Source: an uncultured Halomonas sp.
Lineage (GTDB): Bacteria > Pseudomonadota > Gammaproteobacteria > Pseudomonadales > Halomonadaceae
Length of the DNA: 64,000 nt
Assembly (NCBI RefSeq): GCF_947490095.1
Contig: NZ_CANLFS010000016.1
Coordinates: forward strand, 1-64,000
Reading direction: 5' to 3'
This document shows positions 16,014 through 25,691 of this stretch, one piece after another; the first letter of the stretch is position 1, and the number at the start of each line of letters is the position of its first letter. The notes beneath the pieces were generated by a model that worked only from the letters and a program-made list of their open reading frames with translations, made no database searches and was not told the origin of the DNA. The position numbers were made by a program, and so were the translations under genes.

Positions 16014-17654
16014 ATGACCTGCGCTGAACTGCTGATACGCTTGCTACGTGACACTTACGCTGTGGACACCGTGTTTGGTATACCGGGCGTCCATACCATC
16101 GAGCTCTACCGCGGCCTCGAAGGAGGCAACGAGCACGAACACCAGGGCAGCGGCATTCGCCACGTGACGCCACGCCATGAGCAGGGCGCCGGTTTCATGG
16201 CGGACGGCTACGCTCGCGCCACCGGCAAGCCCGGCGTCTGCTTCATCATTACCGGCCCCGGGATGACCAACATCGCTACCGCCATGGGACAGGCACTGGC
16301 GGATTCGATACCGATGTTAGTCATCTCCAGCGTCAGTCGCCGCGACACCCTGGGTCGTGGCCAAGGGCGCCTACACGAGCTCCCGGGGCAGCGCGAGCTA
16401 ATGGCCGGAGTCTCTCGCTTCAGCCACACCCTGCTCGACCCGGAGGGACTCGGTGAAACCTTGGCCCGAGCCTTTGCGGTGTTCGATGGTGCCCGTCCGG
16501 GCCCCGTGCATATCGAGATCCCCATCGATCTCTTCGATGCCCCGGTCAGCGCCCCACGCCACCTTCGCCGCAGCGTGTTGAGCAAGGCCGCTCCAGACCC
16601 CCACGCGCTCGAGCAGGCCCGGAGCTGGCTCAACGAAGCCGAGCGCCCCCTGATACTGCTGGGCGGTGGCTGCGTCGGCGCCCCCCAGGCAGCCCGCCGC
16701 TTGGTCGAACTGCTCGATGCCCCTACCGTCACTACCATCAACGCCAAGGGACTACTCGGCCGCGACCATCCTCTGGATTTGGGCGCCAACGCCTCGTTGC
16801 CGGCGGTGCGCCAGCTGGCGCTTGAGGCCGATGTGGTGCTGGCCATCGGCACCGAGCTCGGCGAAACCGATTACGATGTGGTGTTCGATGATGGCTTCGA
16901 GCTCGGAGGTCGACTGATTCGCATCGACCTCGACCCCGAGCAGCTGGCGCGCAACCAGCATGCCGACCTGGCGCTGGTGGCCGACGCCGCCTCGAGCATC
17001 GAGGCGCTGGCAGTAAGCTGCGAGCAGGCACTGGCCGGTCGCCCCCTGGCACGGAACGGCAAGAATCGTACCCGCGGCGCCCTAGAGTCCCTGGCCCTGG
17101 CCGAGGACCCGGCATTCCGCGCTTATGTTCCGCTGTTCGACACGCTTCGCGAGTGTCTGCCAGAAGCGATCCTGGTGGGTGACTCCTGTGCCACCACCTA
17201 CGCGGCCAACCACTTGGTGAGCCAGGATGTCCCGCGGCGTTTCTTCAACGCCTCTACCGGCTACGGCACACTGGGCTATGGCCTGCCCGCCGCCATGGGG
17301 GCGAGCCTCGGCCAACCCGAACTGCCGGTGGTCGCCTTGGTCGGCGACGGCGGCGTGATGTTCACCCTCACCGAGCTGGCCTGTGCGGTGGAGGAGGGCC
17401 TGCCGATCATCGTGCTGCTGTGGCACAACCAGGGCTACGAGGAGATCCGTCGCTTCATGGACAACGCCGGGGTCGCTCGCCTAGGAGTCGATATCCAGGC
17501 ACCCGACTTCCAGACCCTGGCCGCCGGTTTCGGCTGTGCGGCGAGCCGGGTCGGCAATCCCGCGGGTCTGGCACGCGCCATCGCGCACCGCCCCGAGAGC
17601 GGCCCGATGCTGATCGAGGTCGACGCCACGGCATGGTCCGAGGCCGTTGCTTGA
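16014..17654 (+). CDS. aruI: 5-guanidino-2-oxopentanoate (2-ketoarginine) decarboxylase, ThDP enzyme
   Basis: A thiamine-diphosphate enzyme of 546 residues that decarboxylates 2-ketoarginine to 4-guanidinobutyraldehyde in the arginine transaminase pathway. The catalytic Glu lies in RHEQGAGFMADGYAR (about residue 54), and the cofactor motif runs from GDGG (about 443) to N-Q-G (about 471). The fold is that of acetolactate synthase, so sequence alone does not fix the substrate. Flanking guanidinobutyrase and an aldehyde dehydrogenase make AruI the best name. ATG 16014 follows AGAGGAGAT. The usual transaminase partner aruH is not in the window. Confidence 0.8.
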   Translation: MTCAELLIRLLRDTYAVDTVFGIPGVHTIELYRGLEGGNEHEHQGSGIRHVTPRHEQGAGFMADGYARATGKPGVCFIITGPGMTNIATAMGQALADSIPMLVISSVSRRDTLGRGQGRLHELPGQRELMAGVSRFSHTLLDPEGLGETLARAFAVFDGARPGPVHIEIPIDLFDAPVSAPRHLRRSVLSKAAPDPHALEQARSWLNEAERPLILLGGGCVGAPQAARRLVELLDAPTVTTINAKGLLGRDHPLDLGANASLPAVRQLALEADVVLAIGTELGETDYDVVFDDGFELGGRLIRIDLDPEQLARNQHADLALVADAASSIEALAVSCEQALAGRPLARNGKNRTRGALESLALAEDPAFRAYVPLFDTLRECLPEAILVGDSCATTYAANHLVSQDVPRRFFNASTGYGTLGYGLPAAMGASLGQPELPVVALVGDGGVMFTLTELACAVEEGLPIIVLLWHNQGYEEIRRFMDNAGVARLGVDIQAPDFQTLAAGFGCAASRVGNPAGLARAIAHRPESGPMLIEVDATAWSEAVA

Positions 17655-17700
17655 TCACCCCACGCTCGACCATGGTGCCGACACAACCGGGAGCCTTTAC

Positions 17701-19149
17701 ATGCAACAACTGATTCAGCAGTTCATCGACAATCAATGGGTCGAGAGCCGGGGCCAGCGACGCCTTTCGGTGATGGACCCTTATCGCCAGACCCAAATTG
17801 CCGAGCTCACCGCCGGCGACAGCGCCGATGTGGACGCGGCCGTGGAAGCCGCTCGTGCGGCCCTGCCCGGCTGGCAGGCGCTGGGTGGCGTCCGCCGCGG
17901 GGCCTACCTCGCGGCCTTAGCCGACGCCCTGGAGGCCCGCCGGGAACGTCTTGTGCGGTGCTCGTCGACCAACAACGGCAAGGCGCTGGCCGAGGCTACC
18001 ATCGACCTGGATGATGCCATCGCCTGCTACCGCTACTATGCCGGTCAGGCCCGTGCCCTGGAGCAGCGTCAGGGGCGCCTGCTCGAGCACGGCATGGATG
18101 GCATCGAAGCGCGGGTATTTGAAGATCCCGCCGGCGTGGTCGGGCTGATCACGCCCTGGAACTTCCCGCTGGTCACCAGCGCCTGGAAGATTGCCCCGGC
18201 GCTGGCCGCCGGCTGTACGGTGGTCTTCAAGCCCTCCGAAGTCACCCCGCTACCGGAGGTTGCGCTCGCCGAAATTGCCGTGGAAATCGGCCTGCCCGCG
18301 GGTGTCTTGAACCTGCTGCTGGGGGATGGCGAAGGCATCGGCGCCTCGTTGTCCTCTCATCAGGGCGTGGACAAGCTCTCCTTCACCGGCAGCAACGCGG
18401 TCGGCGAGAAGGTCATGCAGGCCGCCGCCAATGGCGTGCGCGGCGTCTCGCTGGAGCTCGGTGGCAAGTCACCGATCCTGGTGCTCGATGACGCCGAGGT
18501 AGAGAGCGCCGCCGACTGGGTCATGGCCGGTATCTACTTCAACTCCGGACAAATCTGCTCGGCCACCTCACGGCTGCTCGTCCACGAGTCGCTGGCGGAG
18601 TCGCTCTACCAGGCACTGGCCGAGCGCATCGATGCGCTGGTCCTGGGTGACCCTCTGGTCGAGGGCACCGACATGGGGCCAATGACGAGTACCCGCCAGC
18701 GCGAGGCGGTAGAGCGCTACCTCGAGGTCGCCAGTGCAGAAGGGCTGGTGGCGGTACGCGACGGCCGCCATCGTGACCTGCCCCATCAGGGTGAGTTCAT
18801 CGCCCCAACGCTGTATCGCGATGTGCCGATCAGCAGCCGCCTGTGGCGGGAAGAAATCTTCGGGCCAGTGCTGTGTGCCCGCAGCGTGGCCAGCGAAGCA
18901 GAGGCAGTCGAGCTGGCCAACGGCTCGCCCTTCGGGCTCGCCGCCACGGTCATCTCGGGCGACAACGAGCGTGCCCGCCGGGTGGGACGCGCCCTGCGCG
19001 CCGGCAGCATCTGGTTCAACAGCGAACAGCTGGTGATGCCAGAGGCCGGCTGGGGCGGCTTCGGCATCAGCGGCATCGGCCGAGAACTGGGACCCTGGGG
19101 GCTGGCCGGCTACCTTGAGGTCAAACACCTGATCGGCCCCCAGGGCTAA
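17701..19149 (+). CDS. NAD(P)-dependent aldehyde dehydrogenase, probable 4-guanidinobutyraldehyde dehydrogenase
   Basis: A 482-residue ALDH with PWNFP (152-156), the general base Glu252 in LELGGKSP, and the nucleophile Cys286 in NSGQICSA. It resembles betaine-aldehyde and gamma-amino/guanidino-aldehyde dehydrogenases. In this operon it would oxidise 4-guanidinobutyraldehyde to 4-guanidinobutyrate, between AruI and GbuA (the KauB step). ATG 17701 is used because GGGAG precedes it; the longer frame runs back into aruI. It is the last gene of the operon, followed by a strong terminator. Betaine aldehyde is a possible second substrate. Confidence 0.82.
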   Translation: MQQLIQQFIDNQWVESRGQRRLSVMDPYRQTQIAELTAGDSADVDAAVEAARAALPGWQALGGVRRGAYLAALADALEARRERLVRCSSTNNGKALAEATIDLDDAIACYRYYAGQARALEQRQGRLLEHGMDGIEARVFEDPAGVVGLITPWNFPLVTSAWKIAPALAAGCTVVFKPSEVTPLPEVALAEIAVEIGLPAGVLNLLLGDGEGIGASLSSHQGVDKLSFTGSNAVGEKVMQAAANGVRGVSLELGGKSPILVLDDAEVESAADWVMAGIYFNSGQICSATSRLLVHESLAESLYQALAERIDALVLGDPLVEGTDMGPMTSTRQREAVERYLEVASAEGLVAVRDGRHRDLPHQGEFIAPTLYRDVPISSRLWREEIFGPVLCARSVASEAEAVELANGSPFGLAATVISGDNERARRVGRALRAGSIWFNSEQLVMPEAGWGGFGISGIGRELGPWGLAGYLEVKHLIGPQG

Positions 19150-19160
19150 CGCCCTTTCCG

Positions 19161-19186
19161 CCGCCCCGACCCTGCGGTCGGGGCGG
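19161..19186 (+). terminator. Terminator of the guanidinobutyrate operon
   Basis: A perfect 11-bp stem CCGCCCCGACC / GGTCGGGGCGG with a CTGC tetraloop, followed by TCTCGTCT. It separates the operon from rapA. Confidence 0.75.
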
Positions 19187-19360
19187 TCTCGTCTAGGGCC
19201 AACGCGTCCTCTCATCAAGTCGCTGGCATCAGGTCTGGTGTCAAGGACGGTGCCCGAGGCTTAAGCCGCGCCGGGCTTTGCTGTAAGATACCGCGCCTTT
19301 GTCCAGGCCGCCCTTCCGGGTGGCCGTGAGCGCACCCTGTTACAGCATCCTCGAGGCATC

Positions 19361-22309
19361 ATGAGCGACTTCACCCCCGGCCAGCGCTGGATCAGCGACG
19401 GCGAGGCCGAACTCGGCCTAGGCACTATCCTCAATTGTGACGCCCGCAGCGTGACCGTGCTGTTCGGCGCCAGTCAGGAGACCCGCACCTACAGCAGCCG
19501 CCAGGCCCCGCTCACGCGGGTGGCCTTCGGCAGCGGCGACCGCATCCAGGCGGCCGAAGGCTGGACACTGACCGTCGATGACGCCAAGGAAGCCGGCGGC
19601 CTGATCGTCTATATCGGCGAGAACGACCAAGGCGAGCTCACCGAGCTTTCCGAGGCCCGCCTGGCCGACAGCATGCAGTTCGACCAGGCTCGCGACCGCC
19701 TGCTCACCGGCCAGGTCAATCGCAACGACTGGTTCGACCTGCGCTTTCGCACCCTGCACCACTATCATCGGGTGGAGCAGAGCCCGGCGCTGGGCCTGTC
19801 CGGCCCCCGCATCGATCTGATCCCCCACCAGCTCTATATCGCCGACGAAGTCGCACGGCGTCATGCCCCGCGGGTCCTGCTCGCCGACGAGGTCGGCCTG
19901 GGCAAGACCATCGAGGCGGGGCTGATCCTGCACCGCCTGCTGCTCACCGGGCGCGCCGAGCGGGCCCTGATCCTGGTGCCGGATAGCCTGACCCACCAGT
20001 GGCTGGTGGAGCTGCTGCGCCGCTTCGCCCTCGAGGTCACCCTGCTCGACGAACAGCAGAGCCAGGCCCACGGCAGCACCAACCCCTTCGAGGCCGGCCA
20101 GCTGATTCTGGCCAGCCAGGACTGGTTATTCGCCAACCCCCACCGCCAGACCCAGGCCCAGGCCTGTTCCTGGGACCTGCTGATCGTCGACGAGGCCCAT
20201 CACCTGGACTGGAGCGAGGAGCAGGTCGGCACCGGCTACGCCTGCGTAGAGCGCCTCGCCGCCGAGAGTGACGGCCTGCTGCTGCTGACCGCCACCCCGG
20301 AGCAGATGGGCCTGGAGAGCCACTTCGCCCGCCTGCGCCTGCTCGACCCGGGTCGCTATCACAGCCTGGCGGCCTTCCGCGAGGAAGAGACCCACTATGT
20401 GGAGGTGGCCCAGGCGATCGATGCCCTGGAGCGCCTGCCCGGCAGCGATGAGCAGCGCGAGCGCGTGGCGGCGGTGATCGATGAACCCGACAGCCTGGCC
20501 CTGCTCGCCACCCTGGCCAACCCCGAGGCCGACGCGGCCCAGCACGATGCCGTCCGCGACCAGCTACGCGACCAGCTGCTCGACCGTCACGGCACCGGCC
20601 GGGTGATGTTCCGCAACAGCCGCCGCCACGTAGGCGGCTTCCCCGAGCGACGCCTGCACGTCACCGAACTCGCGCCACCGGCCGCCTATCGGCGTGTGCT
20701 GCGCAAGCTGGACCGCGACGAGGATTACCTCGACGACCTGCTGATCGAGAGCGGCCTCGACCACCCCGAGGTGCTGATCTACCTGGATGCCATGTACCGC
20801 GCCCTCTCCGATGACCCGCTCAACAGCGAGCCCTGGTGGCAGATCGACCCCCGGGTCAACTGGCTGCTGGAGCGCCTGGCCGACGACGGCGAGAACGGCC
20901 TGGCCGGTGACAAGGTGCTGGTGATCGCCCATGAGCGGGAAACCGCCGAAGAACTGGCCGAGGCCCTGCGCGTGCTGGGCGGCTACCACGCCCCGGTGTT
21001 CCACGAAGGGCTCTCGCTGGTGGAACGCGACCGCGCCGCGGCGGCCTTTGCCGACGAGGAAGAGGGCTGCCAGGTGCTGGTGTGTTCCGAGATCGGTTCC
21101 GAGGGACGCAACTTCCAGTTCTGCCGCCACCTGGTGATGTTCGACCTCCCGCTGCATCCCGACCAGCTGGAACAACGCATCGGCCGCCTGGACCGCATCG
21201 GCCAGCGCCACGCCATCGAACTCCATGTGCCGGTCTTCGAGGCCAGCCCCGGCGAAAAACTGCTGCGCTGGTATCGCGACGGCATGGACGCCTTCAGCGC
21301 CCCCCACGGCATCGGCAGCGAGATCTTCGATGCCTTCGGCGATGCCCTGGCCGACGCGCTGCTCGACGACGAGGCCATCGAGGAGGTGGTCGAGGAGACC
21401 CGGGCGCTGTTCGATAGCCGACTGGCCGAGCGCGATGCGGGCCGCAATCGCCTGCTGGAACTCAACGCCTGCCGACACGAGCGTGCCGAGGCGGTGGCCG
21501 CGGCCATCGGCGAGCTCGACGAGGACCGCGCCCTGCGCCGCTACCTGGACCTGGCGCTGGATATCTTCGGCGTCGACAGTCAGGACCTGGGCGGCGGCAT
21601 CCAGCACCTGATGGCGAGCCCTCAGATGCTCGATGGGCTGCCGGGCCTGGCCAAGGGCGAGGAAGGCTTCTCCGCCACCCTCTCACGCTCGCGGGCGCTG
21701 GCCCGTGACGATGTCCAGCGGCTGTCCTGGGAGCACCCGGTGGTGCGCGAGATGATGGGTCGCATCATCGACGGCAGCATGGGCAACACCGCGCTGGCGC
21801 TGCTCCAGCACCCGTCGCTACCGCCCGGGCGCGTCATGGTGGAGCTGGTCTACCGCACTCATTGCCCGGCGCCCAGGAAGTTGCACCTCAACCGCTTCCT
21901 GCCGCCCACGGCGGTGCGCGTGCTGCTGGACGAATCCGGGGCCAACCTGACCGACAAGATCTCCTTCACCGGGCTCTCGAAAAACCTGCAGAAGGTCAAG
22001 AAGGCGATGGCGCGGGACCTGATCCGCAGCCGCCTGGACGTGCTGCGCGAACTGCTCGACCGCGGCGAGGGCGAGGCGGAGCGCGAACTGCCCTCCATCG
22101 TCGAGGGCGCCCAGACCCGCATGCGCGATGCACTGGATGGCGAGCTGGCTCGACTGACCGCCCTGGCACGCCGCAACCCGGCGGTACGCGAGGAAGAGCT
22201 GACCGCGCTGCGCGACGAGCGCACCGCACTGGACACCGCCATCGAAGGAGCCCGACTGCGCCTGGACGCGGTGCGAGTCATCGTCACGGTGGGCGAGGAA
22301 GGGCGGTGA
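19361..22309 (+). CDS. rapA: RNA polymerase-associated ATPase RapA
   Basis: A SWI/SNF-type translocase that binds RNA polymerase and helps recycle it after transcription. It has 982 residues (E. coli 968). An N-terminal double Tudor-like region (1-110) leads to the helicase core, with Walker A DEVGLGKTIEAG (about 175-187) and DEAHHL (about 276-281). The second RecA lobe contains SEIGSEGRNFQFCRHLVMFD and QRIGRLDRIGQ. The C-terminal Spacer and RapA-specific domains follow. ATG 19361 is preceded by GAGG. It appears monocistronic, with an operon terminator upstream and a convergent gene downstream only 30 bp away. Confidence 0.95.
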   Translation: MSDFTPGQRWISDGEAELGLGTILNCDARSVTVLFGASQETRTYSSRQAPLTRVAFGSGDRIQAAEGWTLTVDDAKEAGGLIVYIGENDQGELTELSEARLADSMQFDQARDRLLTGQVNRNDWFDLRFRTLHHYHRVEQSPALGLSGPRIDLIPHQLYIADEVARRHAPRVLLADEVGLGKTIEAGLILHRLLLTGRAERALILVPDSLTHQWLVELLRRFALEVTLLDEQQSQAHGSTNPFEAGQLILASQDWLFANPHRQTQAQACSWDLLIVDEAHHLDWSEEQVGTGYACVERLAAESDGLLLLTATPEQMGLESHFARLRLLDPGRYHSLAAFREEETHYVEVAQAIDALERLPGSDEQRERVAAVIDEPDSLALLATLANPEADAAQHDAVRDQLRDQLLDRHGTGRVMFRNSRRHVGGFPERRLHVTELAPPAAYRRVLRKLDRDEDYLDDLLIESGLDHPEVLIYLDAMYRALSDDPLNSEPWWQIDPRVNWLLERLADDGENGLAGDKVLVIAHERETAEELAEALRVLGGYHAPVFHEGLSLVERDRAAAAFADEEEGCQVLVCSEIGSEGRNFQFCRHLVMFDLPLHPDQLEQRIGRLDRIGQRHAIELHVPVFEASPGEKLLRWYRDGMDAFSAPHGIGSEIFDAFGDALADALLDDEAIEEVVEETRALFDSRLAERDAGRNRLLELNACRHERAEAVAAAIGELDEDRALRRYLDLALDIFGVDSQDLGGGIQHLMASPQMLDGLPGLAKGEEGFSATLSRSRALARDDVQRLSWEHPVVREMMGRIIDGSMGNTALALLQHPSLPPGRVMVELVYRTHCPAPRKLHLNRFLPPTAVRVLLDESGANLTDKISFTGLSKNLQKVKKAMARDLIRSRLDVLRELLDRGEGEAERELPSIVEGAQTRMRDALDGELARLTALARRNPAVREEELTALRDERTALDTAIEGARLRLDAVRVIVTVGEEGR

Positions 22310-22339
22310 GTCCCGCCCCGCGGTTTTGTGGCTTGGCTA

Positions 22340-23245
22340 TCAGGCCAGAATATCTTCCAGGGCGCCCTCCAGCGTCTCGAACTGGAAGTCGAAACCGGCC
22401 TCGAGCAGTCGGGCCGGGCGCATGTCGGCGCCGGTCAACAGCAGCCGCGCCATCTCGCCGAAGGCCGTCTCCAGGACGATGGCCGGCACCGGCAGGAAGG
22501 CCGGTCGCTTCAGGTGACCGGCCAGGATGCGGGTGAACTCGGCGTTGGTGACCGGGTGCGGCGCGCTACCGTTGATGGGGCCCGCCAGCTCGTCGTGCTC
22601 GAGCAGGAACAGGATCGCACGCACCAGATCCTCGCGATGGATCCAGGGCATGTACTGCTCGCCGCTGCCGAAGCGCCCGCCCAGACCCAGCTTGAAGGGG
22701 GGCAGCATCTTCTCCAGGCTGCCGCCGCCCTGGTCCAGCACCAGGCCGGTACGCAGCAGCGCGACCCGCACGCCAAAGGGCTCGGCCTGGCGAGCGGCTT
22801 CCTCCCAGCGACGGCAGAGACGATGGGCAAACTCATCGTGGGCCGCCGTTTCCTCGGTCACCTCGCGATCGCCCTGATCGCCGTAGTACCCCATCGCCGA
22901 CCCGGACACCATGACCCGAGGCATTCGTGCGCCGGTCTGCTGCAGCTGCTCACAGAGGCCTACCAGCTCGTGGGTGGCATTCAACCGCGAATCCAGCAGC
23001 TTCTCCTTCTGGTCGTCGCTCCAGCGCTTGGCGGCGATGGGCTCGCCGGCCAGGTTGACCAGGGCCTCGGGCGGGACATCGACGAAGTCCAGCGCCGAGC
23101 GCCGCACGTCCACCGCGTCGGGAAGCCGTGAATGCGCCGCCTCGGGGTCCCGCGAGACGACCTGTACCCGGTGCCCCGCCTCGACCAGTCGCTGGCACAG
23201 ACGCTGGCCCACAAACCCGCTGCCTCCGGTGATCAGCACGCGCAT
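22340..23245 (-). CDS. TIGR01777-family epimerase (YfcH-like)
   Basis: A 301-residue extended SDR-type protein. It begins MRVLITGGSGFVGQRL with the TGGxGFxG nucleotide motif and continues with NLAGEPIAAKRW, SGSAMGYYGDQG and a C-terminal DUF1731-like tail. The cellular reaction is unknown for the whole family. The start at 23245 has a GAGGAG ribosome site. It is divergent from the LitR-like regulator gene and shares with it an 84-bp intergenic region carrying a regulator-type box, so it may belong to the same light-responsive set. Confidence 0.85.
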   Translation of the reverse strand: MRVLITGGSGFVGQRLCQRLVEAGHRVQVVSRDPEAAHSRLPDAVDVRRSALDFVDVPPEALVNLAGEPIAAKRWSDDQKEKLLDSRLNATHELVGLCEQLQQTGARMPRVMVSGSAMGYYGDQGDREVTEETAAHDEFAHRLCRRWEEAARQAEPFGVRVALLRTGLVLDQGGGSLEKMLPPFKLGLGGRFGSGEQYMPWIHREDLVRAILFLLEHDELAGPINGSAPHPVTNAEFTRILAGHLKRPAFLPVPAIVLETAFGEMARLLLTGADMRPARLLEAGFDFQFETLEGALEDILA

Positions 23246-23273
23246 CTGGATCTCCTCGTCATTCGTGTTGAGT

Positions 23274-23290
23274 TATACAGCTGTTGTACA
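23274..23290. promoter_or_regulatory. Putative LitR/MerR operator, box 1
   Basis: TATACA-GCTGT-TGTACA lies between the divergent yfcH-like gene and the merR gene. The same TA(T/G)ACA-N5-TGTACA pattern recurs at 25741, and a weaker form at 25855. TGTACA-rich boxes have been reported for LitR-family regulators. Position and recurrence within the cluster make it the best operator candidate. Confidence 0.5.
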
Positions 23291-23329
23291 CTTCTGCTAG
23301 TCTAGCGGAAAATCATCTTTGAGGGTGCC

Positions 23330-24250
23330 ATGAACGAGCCGACTCAGCACGGTAGCGACACGCCGCTCTACCCGATTCGCGAGGTGTCTCGTCTCACCGG
23401 CGTCAACTCCGTGACCCTGCGCGCCTGGGAGCGTCGCTACGGGCTGATTCGACCCCGCCGCACCCCCAAGGGCCATCGCCTCTATGCCCGGGAGGACGTC
23501 GAGCGGGTCGAGCAGATCCTCCAGTGGCTCAACCGCGGCGTCCCCGTCAGCCAGGTATGCGATCTGATCGACCACCCCGGCATGGCAGAGTCCGACACAC
23601 CGCCGCCGGATCCCGGTGACTGGCCCGCCCAGCGGTCTCATCTGGTCCATGCCGTGGAGACGCTGGACACCGCTCGCCTCGAGACCCTCTACACGCAATC
23701 GCTGGCGCTCTACCCGGTGACCACCTGCGTCACCGAGCTGTGGGTGCCGGTGCTGCGCGAACTGGAGGAGCGCTGGAACGAGCGCCTCGGCGACGCGCTG
23801 CAGCGGCGTACGCTGGAGTCCTTCCTGCGCACACGCATCGGCATGCGGCTCTATCACGGCAATGCCAATGCCGGAGGGCCGGTCCTGCTGGCCATGCCGC
23901 TTCCCGATGACCCCGGCACCCTGTGGCTGCTGCTGGCCGCACTGCTCGCCGGCGACCGCGGCCTGCGCGTTCGGCTGCTCGATGCCGCGCCACCGCTGGA
24001 TGAGCTGCCCCTGGCGGTGGCGCGCCTGGCCGCCAACGGCGTGTTGCTGGCCGGCAGCCACGCCGGACGCACCGACCTGATACGCCGCCAATTGCCGCGC
24101 CTGGCCGAACAGCTCGACGTCCCTCTGGGGCTCTGTGGTCCGGCGGCACGCATCCGCCAGGCCGAACTCGACGGCAGCGGCGTGGCGACCCTGGGTGACG
24201 ACCTCGGCGAGGCGATCTCCCGGCTCCAGGCCCTGCTGCAAACGACGTGA
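23330..24250 (+). CDS. LitR-like MerR-family regulator lacking the B12-ligand histidine
   Basis: A 306-residue regulator. Its N-terminal MerR helix-turn-helix (about 14-80; IREVSRLTGVNSVTLRAWERRYG, RRTPKGHRLY) is followed by a helical region and a C-terminal B12-binding-like fold (about 180-305). Where light-sensing CarH/LitR proteins have an E/DxHxxG motif for adenosylcobalamin, this one reads PDDPGTLWLLL, with no His. It therefore resembles the B12-independent class found in Pseudomonas, which depends on a separate photosensor. It heads a photolyase operon (10 bp to phrB). GAGGG precedes ATG 23330. Confidence 0.8.
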   Translation: MNEPTQHGSDTPLYPIREVSRLTGVNSVTLRAWERRYGLIRPRRTPKGHRLYAREDVERVEQILQWLNRGVPVSQVCDLIDHPGMAESDTPPPDPGDWPAQRSHLVHAVETLDTARLETLYTQSLALYPVTTCVTELWVPVLRELEERWNERLGDALQRRTLESFLRTRIGMRLYHGNANAGGPVLLAMPLPDDPGTLWLLLAALLAGDRGLRVRLLDAAPPLDELPLAVARLAANGVLLAGSHAGRTDLIRRQLPRLAEQLDVPLGLCGPAARIRQAELDGSGVATLGDDLGEAISRLQALLQTT

Positions 24251-24260
24251 AGGATCCGCT

Positions 24261-25676
24261 ATGCCCACGACCCTGATGTGGTTTCGCAACGACCTGCGGC
24301 TCCATGACAACCGCGCCCTGGCCGCCGCCGCGCGCCGCGGCCCCGTGGTAGCCGTCTACCTGCGCGCCCTGCCCCATTGGCAACGCCATGGCCACGGCGC
24401 CAACCAACTCGACTTCCGAGCCCGCGGCGTAACGGCACTCAAGGCGTCGCTGGAAGACCTGGGCATTCCGCTTCTCCACCGGGATATCGACGATTTCCGC
24501 GAGGCGCCCGAGGCCCTGCTGGCCATCGCCCGGGAGACCGGGGCCCACGGGCTGCACTTCAACCGTGAATACCCGGTGGATGAACGTGACCGGGACGCCG
24601 CGGTGGTCACAGCCTTCCAGGCGGCGGGTCTCGCCGTGGAGGGCCACCACGACGCCGTGGCGTTCGCCCCGGGAGAGCTGCTCACCGGCAAGGGCGACTT
24701 CTATGGCGTCTTCACCCCCTTCGCCAAGGCCTGGCACCGCCGGCTGACCGCCGAGCGCCTGGCACTCAGCGACATCCCGGCCCCCCAGGCACCCACCGGC
24801 ATCACGAGCGACCCGTTGCCCGCCCTGCCGACACTCGCCGACACTCCCATCGACGCTGAGCAGTGGCCCGCCGGAGAAGACCCCGCCGCCGACCGCCTGG
24901 AACGCTTCCTGCGCTTTCGCGCCCGCCATTACGCCAACCAACGTGACTTCCCGGCGATCGGCGGTACCAGCGAGCTCTCGCCCTACCTCGCCCTGGGCAT
25001 GATCTCCTGGCGCCAGTGCCTGCAGGCGGTGCTGGCCGACAACGACGGCGGCCTGGCCGAGGGCGATGCGGGCCTGACCGCCTGGGTCAATGAGCTGGTG
25101 TGGCGCGAGTTCTACCGGCATGTGGCGGTGGGTTTCCCACGGGTGTGCCGCCACCGCGCCTTTCAGCGTCATACCGAGTCCCTCGCCTGGCGCGATGACG
25201 AGGCGGGCTTCAACGCCTGGTGCGAGGGTCGCACCGGTTATCCCATCGTCGATGCCGCCATGCGCCAGCTGGTCGCCACCGGCTGGATGCACAACCGCCT
25301 GCGCATGGTCACCGCCATGTTCCTGAGCAAGCACCTGTTGGTCGACTGGCGCCGCGGCGAGGCCTTCTTCCTTCGCCACCTGGTGGACGGCGAGTTTTGC
25401 GCCAACAACGGCGGTTGGCAGTGGGCCGCCTCCACCGGCACCGATGCGGCCCCCTACTTCCGCATCTTCAATCCCACGACCCAGTCCCAGCGCTTCGACC
25501 CCGACGGCACCTTCCTGGCCGCATGGCTACCCGAGCTGGCAGAGCTCCCCGCCAAGGCACGCCATGCCCCGCCCCGCGACCTGCTCGGCGGCACTCGCTA
25601 TCCTCGCCCCATCGTCGACCATAAGGCCGCCCGCCTGCGTGCCCTGGAGGCCTTCAAGGCACTGAAAACCGACTAA
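24261..25676 (+). CDS. phrB: Deoxyribodipyrimidine photolyase (CPD class I)
   Basis: A blue-light flavoenzyme that splits cyclobutane pyrimidine dimers. Its 471 residues match E. coli PhrB (472). The N-terminal antenna domain starts TTLMWFRNDLRLHDN. The FAD domain shows YANQRDFPAIGGTSELSPYL, WVNELVWREFYRH, TGYPIVDAAMRQL-TGWMHNR and NGGWQWAASTGTDAAPYFRIFNP-like sequence. ATG 24261 has AAGGA at good spacing; the longer frame overlaps merR. It is co-transcribed with the LitR-like regulator and a lipid-modifying gene set, the usual light-stress cluster of proteobacteria. Confidence 0.95.
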   Translation: MPTTLMWFRNDLRLHDNRALAAAARRGPVVAVYLRALPHWQRHGHGANQLDFRARGVTALKASLEDLGIPLLHRDIDDFREAPEALLAIARETGAHGLHFNREYPVDERDRDAAVVTAFQAAGLAVEGHHDAVAFAPGELLTGKGDFYGVFTPFAKAWHRRLTAERLALSDIPAPQAPTGITSDPLPALPTLADTPIDAEQWPAGEDPAADRLERFLRFRARHYANQRDFPAIGGTSELSPYLALGMISWRQCLQAVLADNDGGLAEGDAGLTAWVNELVWREFYRHVAVGFPRVCRHRAFQRHTESLAWRDDEAGFNAWCEGRTGYPIVDAAMRQLVATGWMHNRLRMVTAMFLSKHLLVDWRRGEAFFLRHLVDGEFCANNGGWQWAASTGTDAAPYFRIFNPTTQSQRFDPDGTFLAAWLPELAELPAKARHAPPRDLLGGTRYPRPIVDHKAARLRALEAFKALKTD

Positions 25677-25691
25677 ACCAAGGAGCGCCCG

